Assembly: GCF_014650755.1 (NCBI RefSeq)
Contig: NZ_BMVO01000001.1
Span: 62,001 to 126,000, forward strand
Reading direction: 5' to 3'
Source of the DNA: Streptomyces chryseus
Lineage (GTDB): Bacteria; Actinomycetota; Actinomycetes; Streptomycetales; Streptomycetaceae
DNA: 64,000 nt
A program made the translations under genes and the position numbers. Each line of letters opens with the position of its first letter. Position 1 is the first letter of the stretch. Below the pieces are notes generated by a model that saw only the letters and a list, made by a program, of their open reading frames with translations, had not been told where the DNA came from and did not search any database. Of this stretch, positions 50,286 through 58,809 are shown piece after piece.

Positions 50286-51173
50286 ATGGCCGAGCGCGCG
50301 GAGTACCGGACCGTCTCACTGATCGGTGAGGGCGGTACGGGCCGTGTGCACCTGGCACGGGACCCCGCCGGGGGGCTGGTCGCGCTGAAGACCGTCCACG
50401 ACCGGCTGACCGCGGCCCCCCGGTTCCGCGAGCGCTTCCGTCGCGAGGCCGCCGCCGCCCTGCGCGTGCGCGGGCCCTTCACCGCGACGGTGGTCGACAC
50501 CGGCACGGAGGACCGGCAGCCCTGGCTCGCGGCCGAGTACTGCGCGGGCCCGCCGCTGGTGGAGGCCATCACCACGGCGGGACCGCTGGGCCCGGCGGAC
50601 CTCGGCACGTTCGGCTCGGCGATCGCGGTGGCCCTGTCGGCGATCCACGGCGCCGGGCCGGCCCTGCTGGACCTCAAGCCGGCCCACGTCCTGATCACCC
50701 ACCGCGGCCCGAAGATCGTCGACTTCGGCACCGTCGGCCGCTCGGCCGGTCTCGACCCGGCCGGCCACGGCTTCCTGGGCTTCGTCGCCCCCGAGGAGCT
50801 GACCCCGGGCAACCGGGCCGACACACCCGCCGACGTCTTCGCCCTGGGGGCGCTCCTCGCGCTGTCCAGTACCGGGCGCAACCCGTTCGGGTCGGGCAGC
50901 GCCGCGCAGGTGACCGAGCGGACCTTGCGCGACGCCCCCGATCTCGTCGGCGTACCGGGCGGCGAATGGCCCGGTTTCCTCGCCGCCTGCCTGGCCAAGA
51001 CCCCGGCCGGCCGGCCGAGCATGCCCGAGGCCCTCGCCTGGTGCGCGGAGCGTGCCGCCGCCGTGCCGTGGTGGGAGCAGGAGCTGGTGGCCGACCTGAT
51101 CCGCGAGCACGAGGGCGAGCTGGCCGAACTCCTCGCCGTCAGTGAGAACGGCGACGCCGCCACGGACCGGTGA
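50286..51173 (+). CDS. Serine/threonine protein kinase with altered catalytic loop
   Basis: 295 aa, soluble, no membrane segment or sensor domain. The glycine loop IGEGGTGRVHLA and K35 in LVALKTV are standard. The catalytic loop reads ALLDLKPAHVLI, keeping D129 and K131 but with LL in place of HR and H in place of the metal-binding N. DFG is intact (D146). APEE and DVFALGALL follow. The ATG is preceded by GGAGGGACC. The last 35 bases overlap the end of the convergent PhoX-like gene. Confidence 0.85.
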   Translation: MAERAEYRTVSLIGEGGTGRVHLARDPAGGLVALKTVHDRLTAAPRFRERFRREAAAALRVRGPFTATVVDTGTEDRQPWLAAEYCAGPPLVEAITTAGPLGPADLGTFGSAIAVALSAIHGAGPALLDLKPAHVLITHRGPKIVDFGTVGRSAGLDPAGHGFLGFVAPEELTPGNRADTPADVFALGALLALSSTGRNPFGSGSAAQVTERTLRDAPDLVGVPGGEWPGFLAACLAKTPAGRPSMPEALAWCAERAAAVPWWEQELVADLIREHEGELAELLAVSENGDAATDR

Positions 51174-52575
51174 TGGCGACCATGATGCCCGGGGTCTGGA
51201 TGCTGGCGTAGAGCGTCCTGCCGTCGGGAGAGAAGACGACCCCGGCGAACTCGCTGAACTCGGGCTCGGCCTCGCTTCCCACATTCAGGTCGTTGCGGGC
51301 GATGGGGTACGTGCGGCCGCTCTCGGTGGCGCCGAAGAGGTGCTGGCCGCCCTCGCCGTCCTCCGCGAGGACCAGCCCGCCGTACGGCGAGACGGTGATG
51401 TTGTCCGGGCCGTCGAACTGTCCGCCCGTGCCCAGCAGGACCTTCAGCGTGAGCGTGCGGCGCCTGGGGTCGTAGAACCACACCTGGCCGTCGTGCGGCT
51501 CGCCCGGGCTCTCGTCACGGGCGTACGAGGAGACGATGTACGCGCCGCCGTCGGCCCACCACATGCCCTCCAGCTTGCGGGCGCGCGTGATGTCCCCGTC
51601 GTCGAACTGCTCGCGCACCGGGACCGTGCGGCCGTCCCGGTCGGGTACGTCGATCCAGTCGACGCCGTAGACCGTGCCGATGCGGGTGGCGCGCGACAGG
51701 TCGTCGACGAACCGGCCGCCGGAGTCGAAGCACTTGGTGGCCTGGAGGACGCCCGCGTCGTCGGCGAGCCCGCGCAGCTGCCCCCGACCGTGCTTGAAGC
51801 CGTGCGGCGGGACCCAGCGGAAGAGCAGCCCGTTGGGCTGTGAGGCGTCCTCGGTGAGGTACGCGTGGCCGCGCTTGGGGTCGATGACGACGGCCTCGTG
51901 GTCGAAGCGGCCGAACGCCTTGATGGGCCGGGGGTTCCGGTTGGCGCGGCGGTCGTACGGGTCGACTTCGAAGACGTAGCCGTGGTCCTTGGTCATGCCG
52001 TTCTGGCCGGCCCGGTCGGAGTTCTCCTCGCAGGTCAGCCAGGTCCCCCAACTGGTGCTGCCACCCGCGCAGTTGGTGGAGGTTCCCGCGATCCCCACCC
52101 ACTCGGCGACCTCGCCGCCCCGGTGCACCTCGACGACCGTGCAGCCGCCGGACGCGGCCGGGTCGTACACCAGGCCCTCGGCGAGCGGCACGGGGTGCTT
52201 CCACTTCGAGCGCGCGCCCTTGAGCTCGTGGTTGTTGACGAGGAGCGTCGTGCCGCGCGGGCCGTCGAAAGCGGCGGTGCCGTCGTGGTTGGACGGCGTG
52301 TACTCGCCGGATTCCAGCCTGGTGACACCGGAGTGCGTGATGATCCGGTACGAGAAACCCGCCGGGAGGGCCAGGATGCCCTCGGGGTCGGGGACGAGCG
52401 GCCCGTAGCCGGGCCCGCCCTTGCCGGCCTGCTCACCGGTGGCGTCGGTCTCCGCCGGCTCGTCGGCGGCGAGGGCCCCCGGTGCGGTGGCGAGCGCGCC
52501 GACGGTGCCGACGAGGGCGACCGAGGCGCCCGTGAACGCGGAGCGTCTGGCGAAGTCCCTGCGGGTGATCGTCAT
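51139..52575 (-). CDS. Tat-exported PhoX/DUF839-family protein
   Basis: 478 aa from an ATG with an ideal AGGAGGT site. The N terminus TRRDFARRSAFTGASVALVGTVGALATAPGALA is a twin-arginine signal. The mature part is a beta-propeller of the PhoX type: YTPSNHDGTAAFDG, GLVYDPAASGGCTVVEVHRGG, TWLTCEENSDRAG, GRFDHEAVVID, EGMWWADGGAYIVSSYARDE and GPDNITVSPYGGLVLAEDGEG. PhoX proteins are Ca/Fe-dependent extracellular alkaline phosphatases, but many DUF839 proteins are uncharacterised. The 3' end overlaps the kinase gene antisense. Confidence 0.85.
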   Translation of the reverse strand: MTITRRDFARRSAFTGASVALVGTVGALATAPGALAADEPAETDATGEQAGKGGPGYGPLVPDPEGILALPAGFSYRIITHSGVTRLESGEYTPSNHDGTAAFDGPRGTTLLVNNHELKGARSKWKHPVPLAEGLVYDPAASGGCTVVEVHRGGEVAEWVGIAGTSTNCAGGSTSWGTWLTCEENSDRAGQNGMTKDHGYVFEVDPYDRRANRNPRPIKAFGRFDHEAVVIDPKRGHAYLTEDASQPNGLLFRWVPPHGFKHGRGQLRGLADDAGVLQATKCFDSGGRFVDDLSRATRIGTVYGVDWIDVPDRDGRTVPVREQFDDGDITRARKLEGMWWADGGAYIVSSYARDESPGEPHDGQVWFYDPRRRTLTLKVLLGTGGQFDGPDNITVSPYGGLVLAEDGEGGQHLFGATESGRTYPIARNDLNVGSEAEPEFSEFAGVVFSPDGRTLYASIQTPGIMVAITGPWRRRRSH

Positions 52576-52680
52576 TCGTACCTCCTGAGGCCCGTGAGGG
52601 GCACGTGTTTTCGGGGTCAGGCTCGCGCGCGCGTATAAACGGGGGCTGAACACCGCCCGTCGTCCGAGAGGCCACCCGTC

Positions 52681-53484
52681 ATGCACCTGCCCCCGCACGC
52701 GCCGCCGCAGCCGCTGCCCGGCCTGCAGGCCTCCGGCCGCCGCGTCCTCGTCAGCGGCGCGTCGCGCGGTCTCGGCCGCGCCGTCGCCCGCGCCTTCGCG
52801 GCGGGCGGCGACCGTGTCGCGGTCCACTACGGCTCGCGGCGCGAGGACGCGGTACGGACCCTGGAGGAGCTCCCCGGTGCGGGCCATGTGCTCGCCGGCG
52901 GCGACCTGTCCGACCCGGCGGGCGCGGCGGCCGTCGCGGACCTGGCGGCGGAGGGGCTCGGCGGCATCGACGTGCTGGTGAACAACGCGGCGGTCAACGA
53001 GCGCCACCCGCTCGCAGAGACACCGTACGACGCGTGGGCGGCCGTGTGGCAGCGCCATGTGTCCGTCAACCTGCTCGCCACGGCCAACCTCAGCCATCTC
53101 GCGGCCCGCCGCATGATCGACCAGGGGACGGGCGGACGGATCGTCAACATCGGCTCACGCGGCGCGTTCCGCGGGGAGCCCGATCACCCGGCGTACGGAG
53201 CGACGAAGGCGGCGGTGCACGCGCTCGGCCAGTCGCTGGCGGTTTCTCTGGCGCCGTACGGCATCGGGGTGGCGTCGGTGGCGCCGGGCTTCTTCGACAC
53301 CGAGCGCGTCGCGCACCGGCTGAGCGGCGCGGAGGGCGAGGCGATCCGCGCCCAGAGCCCGTTCGGCCGGGTCGCGACGGCGGAGGAGATCGCGGGGGCG
53401 GTGGTGTGGCTGGCGTCGCCGGGGGCCGAGTGGTCGTCCGGAGCGGTACTGGATCTCAACGGCGCGTCCTACCTCCGGACTTGA
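52681..53484 (+). CDS. Short-chain dehydrogenase/reductase (FabG-like)
   Basis: 267 aa classical SDR: cofactor motif VLVSGASRGLGRAVA (about residue 23), NNAAVN, catalytic Ser in VNIGSRGAF, and Y-x3-K in HPAYGATKAAVHALG. The C-terminal SGAVLDLNGASYLRT is usual. An N-terminal Pro-rich extension of 18 residues is extra. The substrate is unknown; 105 bp separate its start from the divergent PhoX-like gene. Confidence 0.87.
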   Translation: MHLPPHAPPQPLPGLQASGRRVLVSGASRGLGRAVARAFAAGGDRVAVHYGSRREDAVRTLEELPGAGHVLAGGDLSDPAGAAAVADLAAEGLGGIDVLVNNAAVNERHPLAETPYDAWAAVWQRHVSVNLLATANLSHLAARRMIDQGTGGRIVNIGSRGAFRGEPDHPAYGATKAAVHALGQSLAVSLAPYGIGVASVAPGFFDTERVAHRLSGAEGEAIRAQSPFGRVATAEEIAGAVVWLASPGAEWSSGAVLDLNGASYLRT

Positions 53485-53597
53485 GGGGTTCGCCGCGGTG
53501 AGTGCGCGGCGGGCCGGCCGGCTGGACGTACGGGTGGAGCCACAGGCCGGGAGGAGGCGGGGAGGGACGGGGTGAACAGGGGGAAGCAACCCTGCCG

Positions 53598-53710
53598 GGC
53601 CACCCGCTCTCCCCTCCGCCCGTCCCCGGCCGCCCGCTCGCCTTGTCCGTCCCGGGCCGCCGCTCTCCTTGTCCGTTCCAAGGCCGCCCGCTCGCCCGCC
53701 CGTCGCCCGT
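53598..53710. repeat. Imperfect tandem repeat of about 27 bp, four units
   Basis: Units beginning GGCC(A/G)CC at 53598, 53628, 53655 and 53682 share GGCCGCCCGCTCGCCTTGTC-like sequence; the last three are spaced exactly 27 bp. They lie in the 279-bp gap between the SDR gene and the convergent acidic-protein gene, where no gene is seen. Confidence 0.65.
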
Positions 53711-53763
53711 AAGGGCTCCCGCCCCACGTCCGCGCTCGCCCCCGCCCCGGCCGCCCCCAGTCC

Positions 53764-55248
53764 TCAGTTCCCCCCGCGCGACCGTGCCTTGAACGCCGCC
53801 TTGCGTGCTTCCTTCGCCGCCTTCTTGTCCGGGTGCAGCCGGCCCATCGCCTCCAGGACGTCCGCCGTGGCCGGGTGGTCCACGCGCCACGCCGCGTCGA
53901 AGAAGCCGCTGTGCCGGCCGGTCAGCCCCGCCACCAGGCCCTGGAGCTCGTCCGGTTCCCCGTCCGCGTCGAGCTGCGCGGCGATCGTGTCGATCGCGAG
54001 CCAGAAGATCATCGACTCGGGCGGCGCAGGCACGTCGGAGGCGCCGTGCTCGGCGAGCCAGACGCGGGCGAGGCCGCCCAGTTCCGCGTTGTCGAGCACC
54101 TCGCGCACCGCGTCCTCCGCCTCCGGCCCGACCAGCGACAGCGCCTGCTGGCTGCGCAGCCTGCGCAGCGGCGCGCCCCTGTCCGTACCGCGCGCTGCGG
54201 CGAGCAACTCCCGTGCGGCGGCGGCCGGTTCGCGCCGGGCGAGCCACAGCTGCGTCTCCGCTCCCGCCGACGCCTCGGGGAAGTACGCGATGCCGTCGAG
54301 CAGCGCCTCCGCGCCCTTGTCCGCGAGATCGCCGACCGCGGGCGCGTCGACGCCCGCTTCGAGCATCCGGGCCCTGACCCCGTACAGCCCGAGCGGGGTC
54401 AGCCCCACCATGCCGTACCGGGTCACGTCCTCGTCGTCGACGGGCGCCTCGGGCTCCGCGCCCTCCTCGGCCATCAGCGCCTCGTCGACCGGCTGGTAGG
54501 CGACGAGCCCGATCGGCTCCAGCACCCTGAACTGGTCGTCGAGCTGCATCATCGCGTCCGACACCTGCTCCAGTACGTCGTCGGTCGGCTCACCCATGTC
54601 GTCCGGGACGATCATGGACGCGGCGAGCGCGGGCAGCGGCACCGGACCCTCGGCGGCCCCGTCGGAGACGGTCAGCAGGTACAGGTTGCCGAGGACGCCC
54701 TCGAGGAACTCCGCCTCCGCCTCCGGGTCCCAGTCCAGCGCCTCCAGGTCGATCTGCCCGTCCTCGCCGATGGCGTCGGCGAGGTCGTCCAGTACGGGCG
54801 CGGTGGCGTCGGCGAACACGGCGTCGAAGGCGTCGAGCCAGATGGCGAGGACGTCCTGGGGGCTGCCGGAGGTGAGCAGCGCCAGGTTCTCACCGGCCGT
54901 GACGGTGCCGGCGGCCTCCGCCCCGCCCTCCAGGTCCTCGACGTCCTCGGCTTCCTCTGCGTCCTCGGCGGGGTCCGTCACCTCGACGAGCCCCGTGTCG
55001 ACGGCCAGCCGCCACGCCTCGCTCGCCTCCGCCGCACCGTCCTCGTCGGCGGGGAGTCCGAGGTGCGCGGCGGCCTCGGGCAGTTGCTCGTCGGCGAGTT
55101 CACCGCCGGCGCCGACCCGCGTCGCCGGCCCCGCCCACCGGGCCAGCCGCGCGGCGCGCGCGAGCAGCGGCGAGGTGAGCGCCGCCCGCGCCAGCTCGGC
55201 GTCGGAGTGGAGCCGCACCGGCGGCAGGGTCGGGCGGTCACCGGACAT
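53764..55248 (-). CDS. Large acidic conserved actinomycete protein, unknown function
   Basis: 494 aa, soluble, strongly acidic in the first 300 residues (DPAEDAEEAEDVEDLEGG), with helical repeats and a basic tail (KKAAKEARKAAFKARSRGG). The start at the ATG 55248 has GGAG 9 bases upstream; the longer frame to 55311 has none. Segments such as YGMVGLTPLGLYGVRARM and LRRLRSQQALSLVGPEAEDAVREVL look like winged-helix and HEAT-like pieces. I recognise it only as a conserved Streptomyces hypothetical. Confidence 0.72.
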   Translation of the reverse strand: MSGDRPTLPPVRLHSDAELARAALTSPLLARAARLARWAGPATRVGAGGELADEQLPEAAAHLGLPADEDGAAEASEAWRLAVDTGLVEVTDPAEDAEEAEDVEDLEGGAEAAGTVTAGENLALLTSGSPQDVLAIWLDAFDAVFADATAPVLDDLADAIGEDGQIDLEALDWDPEAEAEFLEGVLGNLYLLTVSDGAAEGPVPLPALAASMIVPDDMGEPTDDVLEQVSDAMMQLDDQFRVLEPIGLVAYQPVDEALMAEEGAEPEAPVDDEDVTRYGMVGLTPLGLYGVRARMLEAGVDAPAVGDLADKGAEALLDGIAYFPEASAGAETQLWLARREPAAAARELLAAARGTDRGAPLRRLRSQQALSLVGPEAEDAVREVLDNAELGGLARVWLAEHGASDVPAPPESMIFWLAIDTIAAQLDADGEPDELQGLVAGLTGRHSGFFDAAWRVDHPATADVLEAMGRLHPDKKAAKEARKAAFKARSRGGN

Positions 55249-55319
55249 CTGGGGATTCTCCTTGGCGCATACGGGTCGGGCGGCCCCCAGCGTAGACGTA
55301 TTTGCCCCCATGCCGCCGG

Positions 55320-55363
55320 GTTCATGTACCCGTCAGGATCCGTACACCCGGCGACCCTTGACA
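55320..55363 (+). promoter_or_regulatory. PHO-box-like direct repeats next to a -35 hexamer
   Basis: Three consecutive 11-bp units (55320-55330, 55331-55341, 55342-55352) resemble the PhoP direct-repeat consensus; the first and third are close (GTTCATGTACC, GTACACCCGGC) and the middle one is weak. TTGACA follows at 55358-55363. The arrangement suggests PhoP activation of the secreted nuclease gene under phosphate limitation. Confidence 0.5.
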
Positions 55364-55440
55364 ACCCCCTGTCGTACACAAGAGATTGACGCGCGTAGAA
55401 CCCTGCTCCACCCCTCATCCATCGCACTCGGAGCCACGAG

Positions 55441-57288
55441 ATGACTTCCCGTTCCTCCCTCCCCGGATCCGCCGCCGTCGCGGCCGTCGCAGCCGCCGCA
55501 CTGGCCGGCGGGCTGCTGGTGAGCTCGGCCTCCGCCTCTCCCGCGGCCGCCTCGGCCGCGGAGACCCGGATCCACGACATCCAGGGCACCACCCGCATAT
55601 CCCCGCTCGTGGGGCAGCAGGTCACCGACGTGTCCGGCATCGTCACCGGTGTCCGGACGTACGGCTCGAAGGGCTTCTGGTTCCAGGACCCCGAAGCCGA
55701 CGCCGACGCCGCCACCAGCGAGGGAATCTTCGTCTTCACCGGCTCCGCGCCGACCGTCGCCGTCGGCGACGCGGTCAAGGTGTCCGGCACGGTCGGCGAG
55801 TACATCCCCGGCGGCGCCGCCTCCGGCAACCAGTCGCTCACCCAGATCGCCAAGCCGGCCGTGACCGTGGTCTCCTCGGGCAACCCGCTGCCCGCGCCGG
55901 TCACCGTCTCGGCGAAGTCCGTCCCTTCCGCGTACGCCTCCGAGGGCGACCCGGCGGCGGGCGGCAGCATCAACGCGCTCCCGCTGAAGCCGCGCGCGTA
56001 CGCCCTCGACTACTACGAGTCGCTGGAGGGCAGCAACATCCGCATCGGCTCGTCGCGCGTGGTCGGCGCGACCGACCCGTACGCGGAGCTGTGGGTCACG
56101 GTCAAGCCGCGCGAGAACGACAACCGGCGCGGCGGCGCGGTCTACGGCTCGTACACCGCGCAGAACACCGGCCGGCTCCAGATCCAGCAGCTCGCGCCGA
56201 TCTCCCAGCAGCCGTTCCCGAAGGCGAACGTCGGCGACGTGCTCTCGGGTACGACCGAAGGCCCCCTGGACTTCAACCAGTTCGGCGGCTACACCCTGAC
56301 GGCCCGCACGCTCGGCACGGTCACCGACCGGGGCCTGGAGCGCGAGTCGACCCGGCCGCAGCGCCGCGGCGAGCTGGCGGTGGCGACGTACAACGTCGAG
56401 AACCTGGACCCGAGCGACCCGCAGGACAAGTTCGACGCGCTGGCTTCGGCCGTCGTGGAGAACCTCGCCTCGCCCGACATCCTCGCCCTGGAGGAGATCC
56501 AGGACGACAACGGCGCGAAGAACGACGGCACGGTCTCCGCCGAGGAGACGCTGAAGAAGTTCACGACCGCGATCGCCGCGGCCGGCGGCCCGTCGTACGT
56601 CTGGCGCACGATCGACCCGGTCAACAACCAGGACGGCGGCGAGCCCGGCGGCAACATCCGCCAGGTCTTCCTCTACAACCCCGAGCGGGTCTCCTTCACC
56701 GAACGCGGCGCCGGCGACGCCACCACCGCGACGGGTGTCGTACGGGAGAAGGGCCGCGCGGCCCTGACCCACTCGCCCGGCCGGATCGACCCGGCGAACG
56801 CCGCCTGGGAGAACAGCCGCAAGCCGCTGGCGGGCGAGTTCGCCTTCCGCGGCCGTACGGTCTTCGTCATCGCGAACCACTTCGGCTCCAAGGGCGGCGA
56901 CGAGGGTCTGCCGTCGCACCACCAGCCGCCGGTGCGCAAGTCGGAGGTCAAGCGGCTGGAGCAGGCGCAGTCGGTCAACGCCTTCGTCAAGGACATCCTG
57001 AAGGCGCAGCGCGACGCGGACGTGCTCGTCCTCGGCGACATCAACGACTTCGAGTTCTCGGCGACGACGAAGGCGCTGACGGCGGACGGCGCGCTCTACC
57101 CGGCGATCAAGGCCCTGCCCCGGTCGGAGCGTTACTCGTACGTCTTCCAGGGCAACAGCCAGGTCCTGGACCAGATCCTGACCAGCCCGTCGATCGGGAA
57201 GTTCAGCTACGACAGCGTCCACATCAACGCGGAGTTCGCCGAGCAGAACAGCGACCACGACCCGCAGGTCATCCGCTTCCGCCCGTAG
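55441..57288 (+). CDS. Secreted endonuclease/exonuclease/phosphatase-family nuclease
   Basis: 615 aa. Signal peptide SLPGSAAVAAVAAAALAGGLLVSSASASPAAASA. Residues 45-150 form an OB-fold-like domain (TTRISPLVGQQVTDVSGIVTGVRTYGSKGFWFQDP). Residues 315-615 form the EEP catalytic domain: VATYNVENLDPSDPQDKFDAL, LALEEIQDDNG (metal Glu), VIANHFGSKGGD, LVLGDINDFEFS and NSDHDPQVIRF (catalytic His). Extracellular DNases of the ExeM/NucH type have this layout. It probably recovers phosphate from DNA, consistent with the upstream PHO-like repeats. Confidence 0.87.
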   Translation: MTSRSSLPGSAAVAAVAAAALAGGLLVSSASASPAAASAAETRIHDIQGTTRISPLVGQQVTDVSGIVTGVRTYGSKGFWFQDPEADADAATSEGIFVFTGSAPTVAVGDAVKVSGTVGEYIPGGAASGNQSLTQIAKPAVTVVSSGNPLPAPVTVSAKSVPSAYASEGDPAAGGSINALPLKPRAYALDYYESLEGSNIRIGSSRVVGATDPYAELWVTVKPRENDNRRGGAVYGSYTAQNTGRLQIQQLAPISQQPFPKANVGDVLSGTTEGPLDFNQFGGYTLTARTLGTVTDRGLERESTRPQRRGELAVATYNVENLDPSDPQDKFDALASAVVENLASPDILALEEIQDDNGAKNDGTVSAEETLKKFTTAIAAAGGPSYVWRTIDPVNNQDGGEPGGNIRQVFLYNPERVSFTERGAGDATTATGVVREKGRAALTHSPGRIDPANAAWENSRKPLAGEFAFRGRTVFVIANHFGSKGGDEGLPSHHQPPVRKSEVKRLEQAQSVNAFVKDILKAQRDADVLVLGDINDFEFSATTKALTADGALYPAIKALPRSERYSYVFQGNSQVLDQILTSPSIGKFSYDSVHINAEFAEQNSDHDPQVIRFRP

Positions 57289-57300
57289 TCCCGGGCCCCG

Positions 57301-58017
57301 TCACACGCCCGCGCTCAGGCTGAGCGCGGGCGTGTAGCGCGCCACCCCGCCGCCGGTCACGCCCGGGTAGCCGTGCACCTCGCGCCACTGCGGCGTGGGC
57401 GCGCCCACGCCTCCGGTGCCGCCCAGCGCCTCGATGTGCGCCTCGGCGCTCTCCCACTGGGCGTAGTTGAGCACCCGCGTCCCGTCCGTGCTGACGTGGA
57501 AGTGCCCGGCGATACCGCCGGGGTGCAGTCCGGGGTCCGTCGCGAGCGCCTCGAAGACGGTGTCCACCCAGTCCCGCTGCCGGGCCGGGTCGGGGCCGTC
57601 GAACTCGACGTCGACGATCACGACGCAGCCCGGCTCGCGCTCCGGCCCGCCGGGGGCGAGCACCGTGCTGCGGTAGAGCTCGTACGCGTGCAGCCCGACC
57701 CGCTCGATCCCGGGCACGGCGGCGTCGATCTCGGCGTTGCGGCCGTCCCTGGACGTACCGGAGAACTCCCGGTAGTCCTCCATGCTCCGCCACTGCGAGT
57801 AGTGCAGCAGGGTGTCGCCGTCCTCGCCGGTGTACACGCTGTACGAGAGCGGCCCGACGTCCGGCCACGGCCGGCTCCGCCACGCCCCGGCGACGGCCTC
57901 GACCGCGGCCTTCTGGCGCTCGGGCGTGCCGACCCGCCAGGTGCTGACCAGGACCACTCCGGCGTCCGGACGGCCCATCGTGGGAAGGGAGTCGACCTGC
58001 GTGCTGCGTACGGACAT
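57301..58017 (-). CDS. Protein with two antibiotic-biosynthesis-monooxygenase (ABM) domains
   Basis: 238 aa. Two ferredoxin-like ABM repeats: residues 15-115 (VVLVSTWRVGTPERQKAAVEAVAGAW, LLHYSQWRSMEDYREF) and 128-235 (CVVIVDVEFDGPDPARQRDWVDTVFEAL, VLNYAQWESAEAHIEAL). ABM proteins include cofactor-free oxygenases and haem-degrading or quinone-modifying enzymes; the substrate is unknown. No secondary-metabolite genes are adjacent. Confidence 0.8.
   Translation of the reverse strand: MSVRSTQVDSLPTMGRPDAGVVLVSTWRVGTPERQKAAVEAVAGAWRSRPWPDVGPLSYSVYTGEDGDTLLHYSQWRSMEDYREFSGTSRDGRNAEIDAAVPGIERVGLHAYELYRSTVLAPGGPEREPGCVVIVDVEFDGPDPARQRDWVDTVFEALATDPGLHPGGIAGHFHVSTDGTRVLNYAQWESAEAHIEALGGTGGVGAPTPQWREVHGYPGVTGGGVARYTPALSLSAGV
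57303..57335. terminator. Very strong bidirectional hairpin
   Basis: 16-bp perfect inverted repeat (57303-57318 with 57320-57335) with one base between the arms, so a small loop forms. It lies at the very 3' end of the minus-strand ABM gene, inside its last codons, and 15 bp after the nuclease stop. Confidence 0.75.
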
Positions 58018-58119
58018 GGCGGCGTCTCCTCACTGGGCGCGCCGGTGCGGCGCGCTCCCGTGTCCACCATCCTGGAACCCCAAGCGCGGTTGAGGTCAAC
58101 CGTGCCAGAATCCCCGGTC

Positions 58120-58569
58120 ATGATCTTCCGTACCGCGACCCGCCACGACCTCCCCGCGATACTCGCCCTCCTCGCCGACGAGGAGAAGGTCGTCGACCCG
58201 GCGTCGGTCGTCGTCGACGCGGCGTACGAGCGGGCCTTCGAGGCGATCACCGGAGACAGCCGCAACGAGATGCTGGTGCTGACCGACGAGAGCGGGGCCA
58301 CCGTGCTGGGCTGCCTGCAGGCGACGTACATCCCGGGCCTCGGCAAGCACGGCGCCGAGCGTGCCCTCATCGAGGCGGTACGGGTCAGGGCGGACCGGCG
58401 CGGTGCGGGGATCGGGCGGGAGCTGGTCGGGCGGGCCGTCGAGCGGGCCCGTGCACGTGGCTGCGCGCTGGTCCAGCTGACGAGCGACAAGCGGCGCACC
58501 GGGGCGCACCGCTTCTACGCGTCGCTCGGATTCGCGCGCAGCCACGACGGGTTCAAGCTCGCGCTCTGA
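58120..58569 (+). CDS. GNAT-family N-acetyltransferase
   Basis: 149 aa: MIFRTATRHDLPAILALLADEE, acetyl-CoA loop VRADRRGAGIGRELVGRAVERAR, and SDKRRTGAHRFYASLGFARSHDGFKLAL. The ending is typical of small-molecule or amino-acid acetylases. The frame continues upstream but homology begins at this ATG. It diverges from the ABM gene. Confidence 0.86.
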   Translation: MIFRTATRHDLPAILALLADEEKVVDPASVVVDAAYERAFEAITGDSRNEMLVLTDESGATVLGCLQATYIPGLGKHGAERALIEAVRVRADRRGAGIGRELVGRAVERARARGCALVQLTSDKRRTGAHRFYASLGFARSHDGFKLAL

Positions 58570-58570
58570 G

Positions 58571-58610
58571 CCCGGTCGGAGCCGGTTTGGGCCGGTCGGG
58601 GCCGGTCGGG
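58571..58610. repeat. 10-bp tandem repeat, four units
   Basis: CCCGGTCGGA, GCCGGTTTGG, GCCGGTCGGG and GCCGGTCGGG follow each other without gaps directly after the acetyltransferase stop codon. Confidence 0.75.
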
Positions 58611-58611
58611 G

Positions 58612-58734
58612 TCAGCCGGTGGGAGCCACGCGCCAGGCGATCAGGGTGGGTTCGTCCGCCGCGCCCGCGACCTGCTCCTTCACCTGGTCCGCACCGTCGA
58701 GCCCGTCCGGCCGCGTTCGTGCGACCTGGTCCAC
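58612..58734 (-). CDS. Possible 40-residue protein
   Basis: A GTG at 58734 opens 40 codons with high third-position GC (about 35 of 40) ending at TGA 58612: VARTRPDGLDGADQVKEQ then ADEPTLIAWRVAPTG. No ribosome site is visible, and a stop lies two codons upstream. It could be a small gene or the remnant end of a lost one. The rest of the gap, 58735-58809, holds the dapA promoter region, which is richer in A and T. Confidence 0.3.
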   Translation of the reverse strand: MDQVARTRPDGLDGADQVKEQVAGAADEPTLIAWRVAPTG

Positions 58735-58809
58735 TGTTCAGTAATGCTTGCCGCTCAACCGAAGAAAATCTAAGTGGACCTTCACCGTGGGGCCGCCCAG
58801 ACTTCCCGT

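Noticed and set aside
53598..53710. CRISPR-like array
   Set aside because: Repeat units are contiguous, with no unique spacers and no cas genes.
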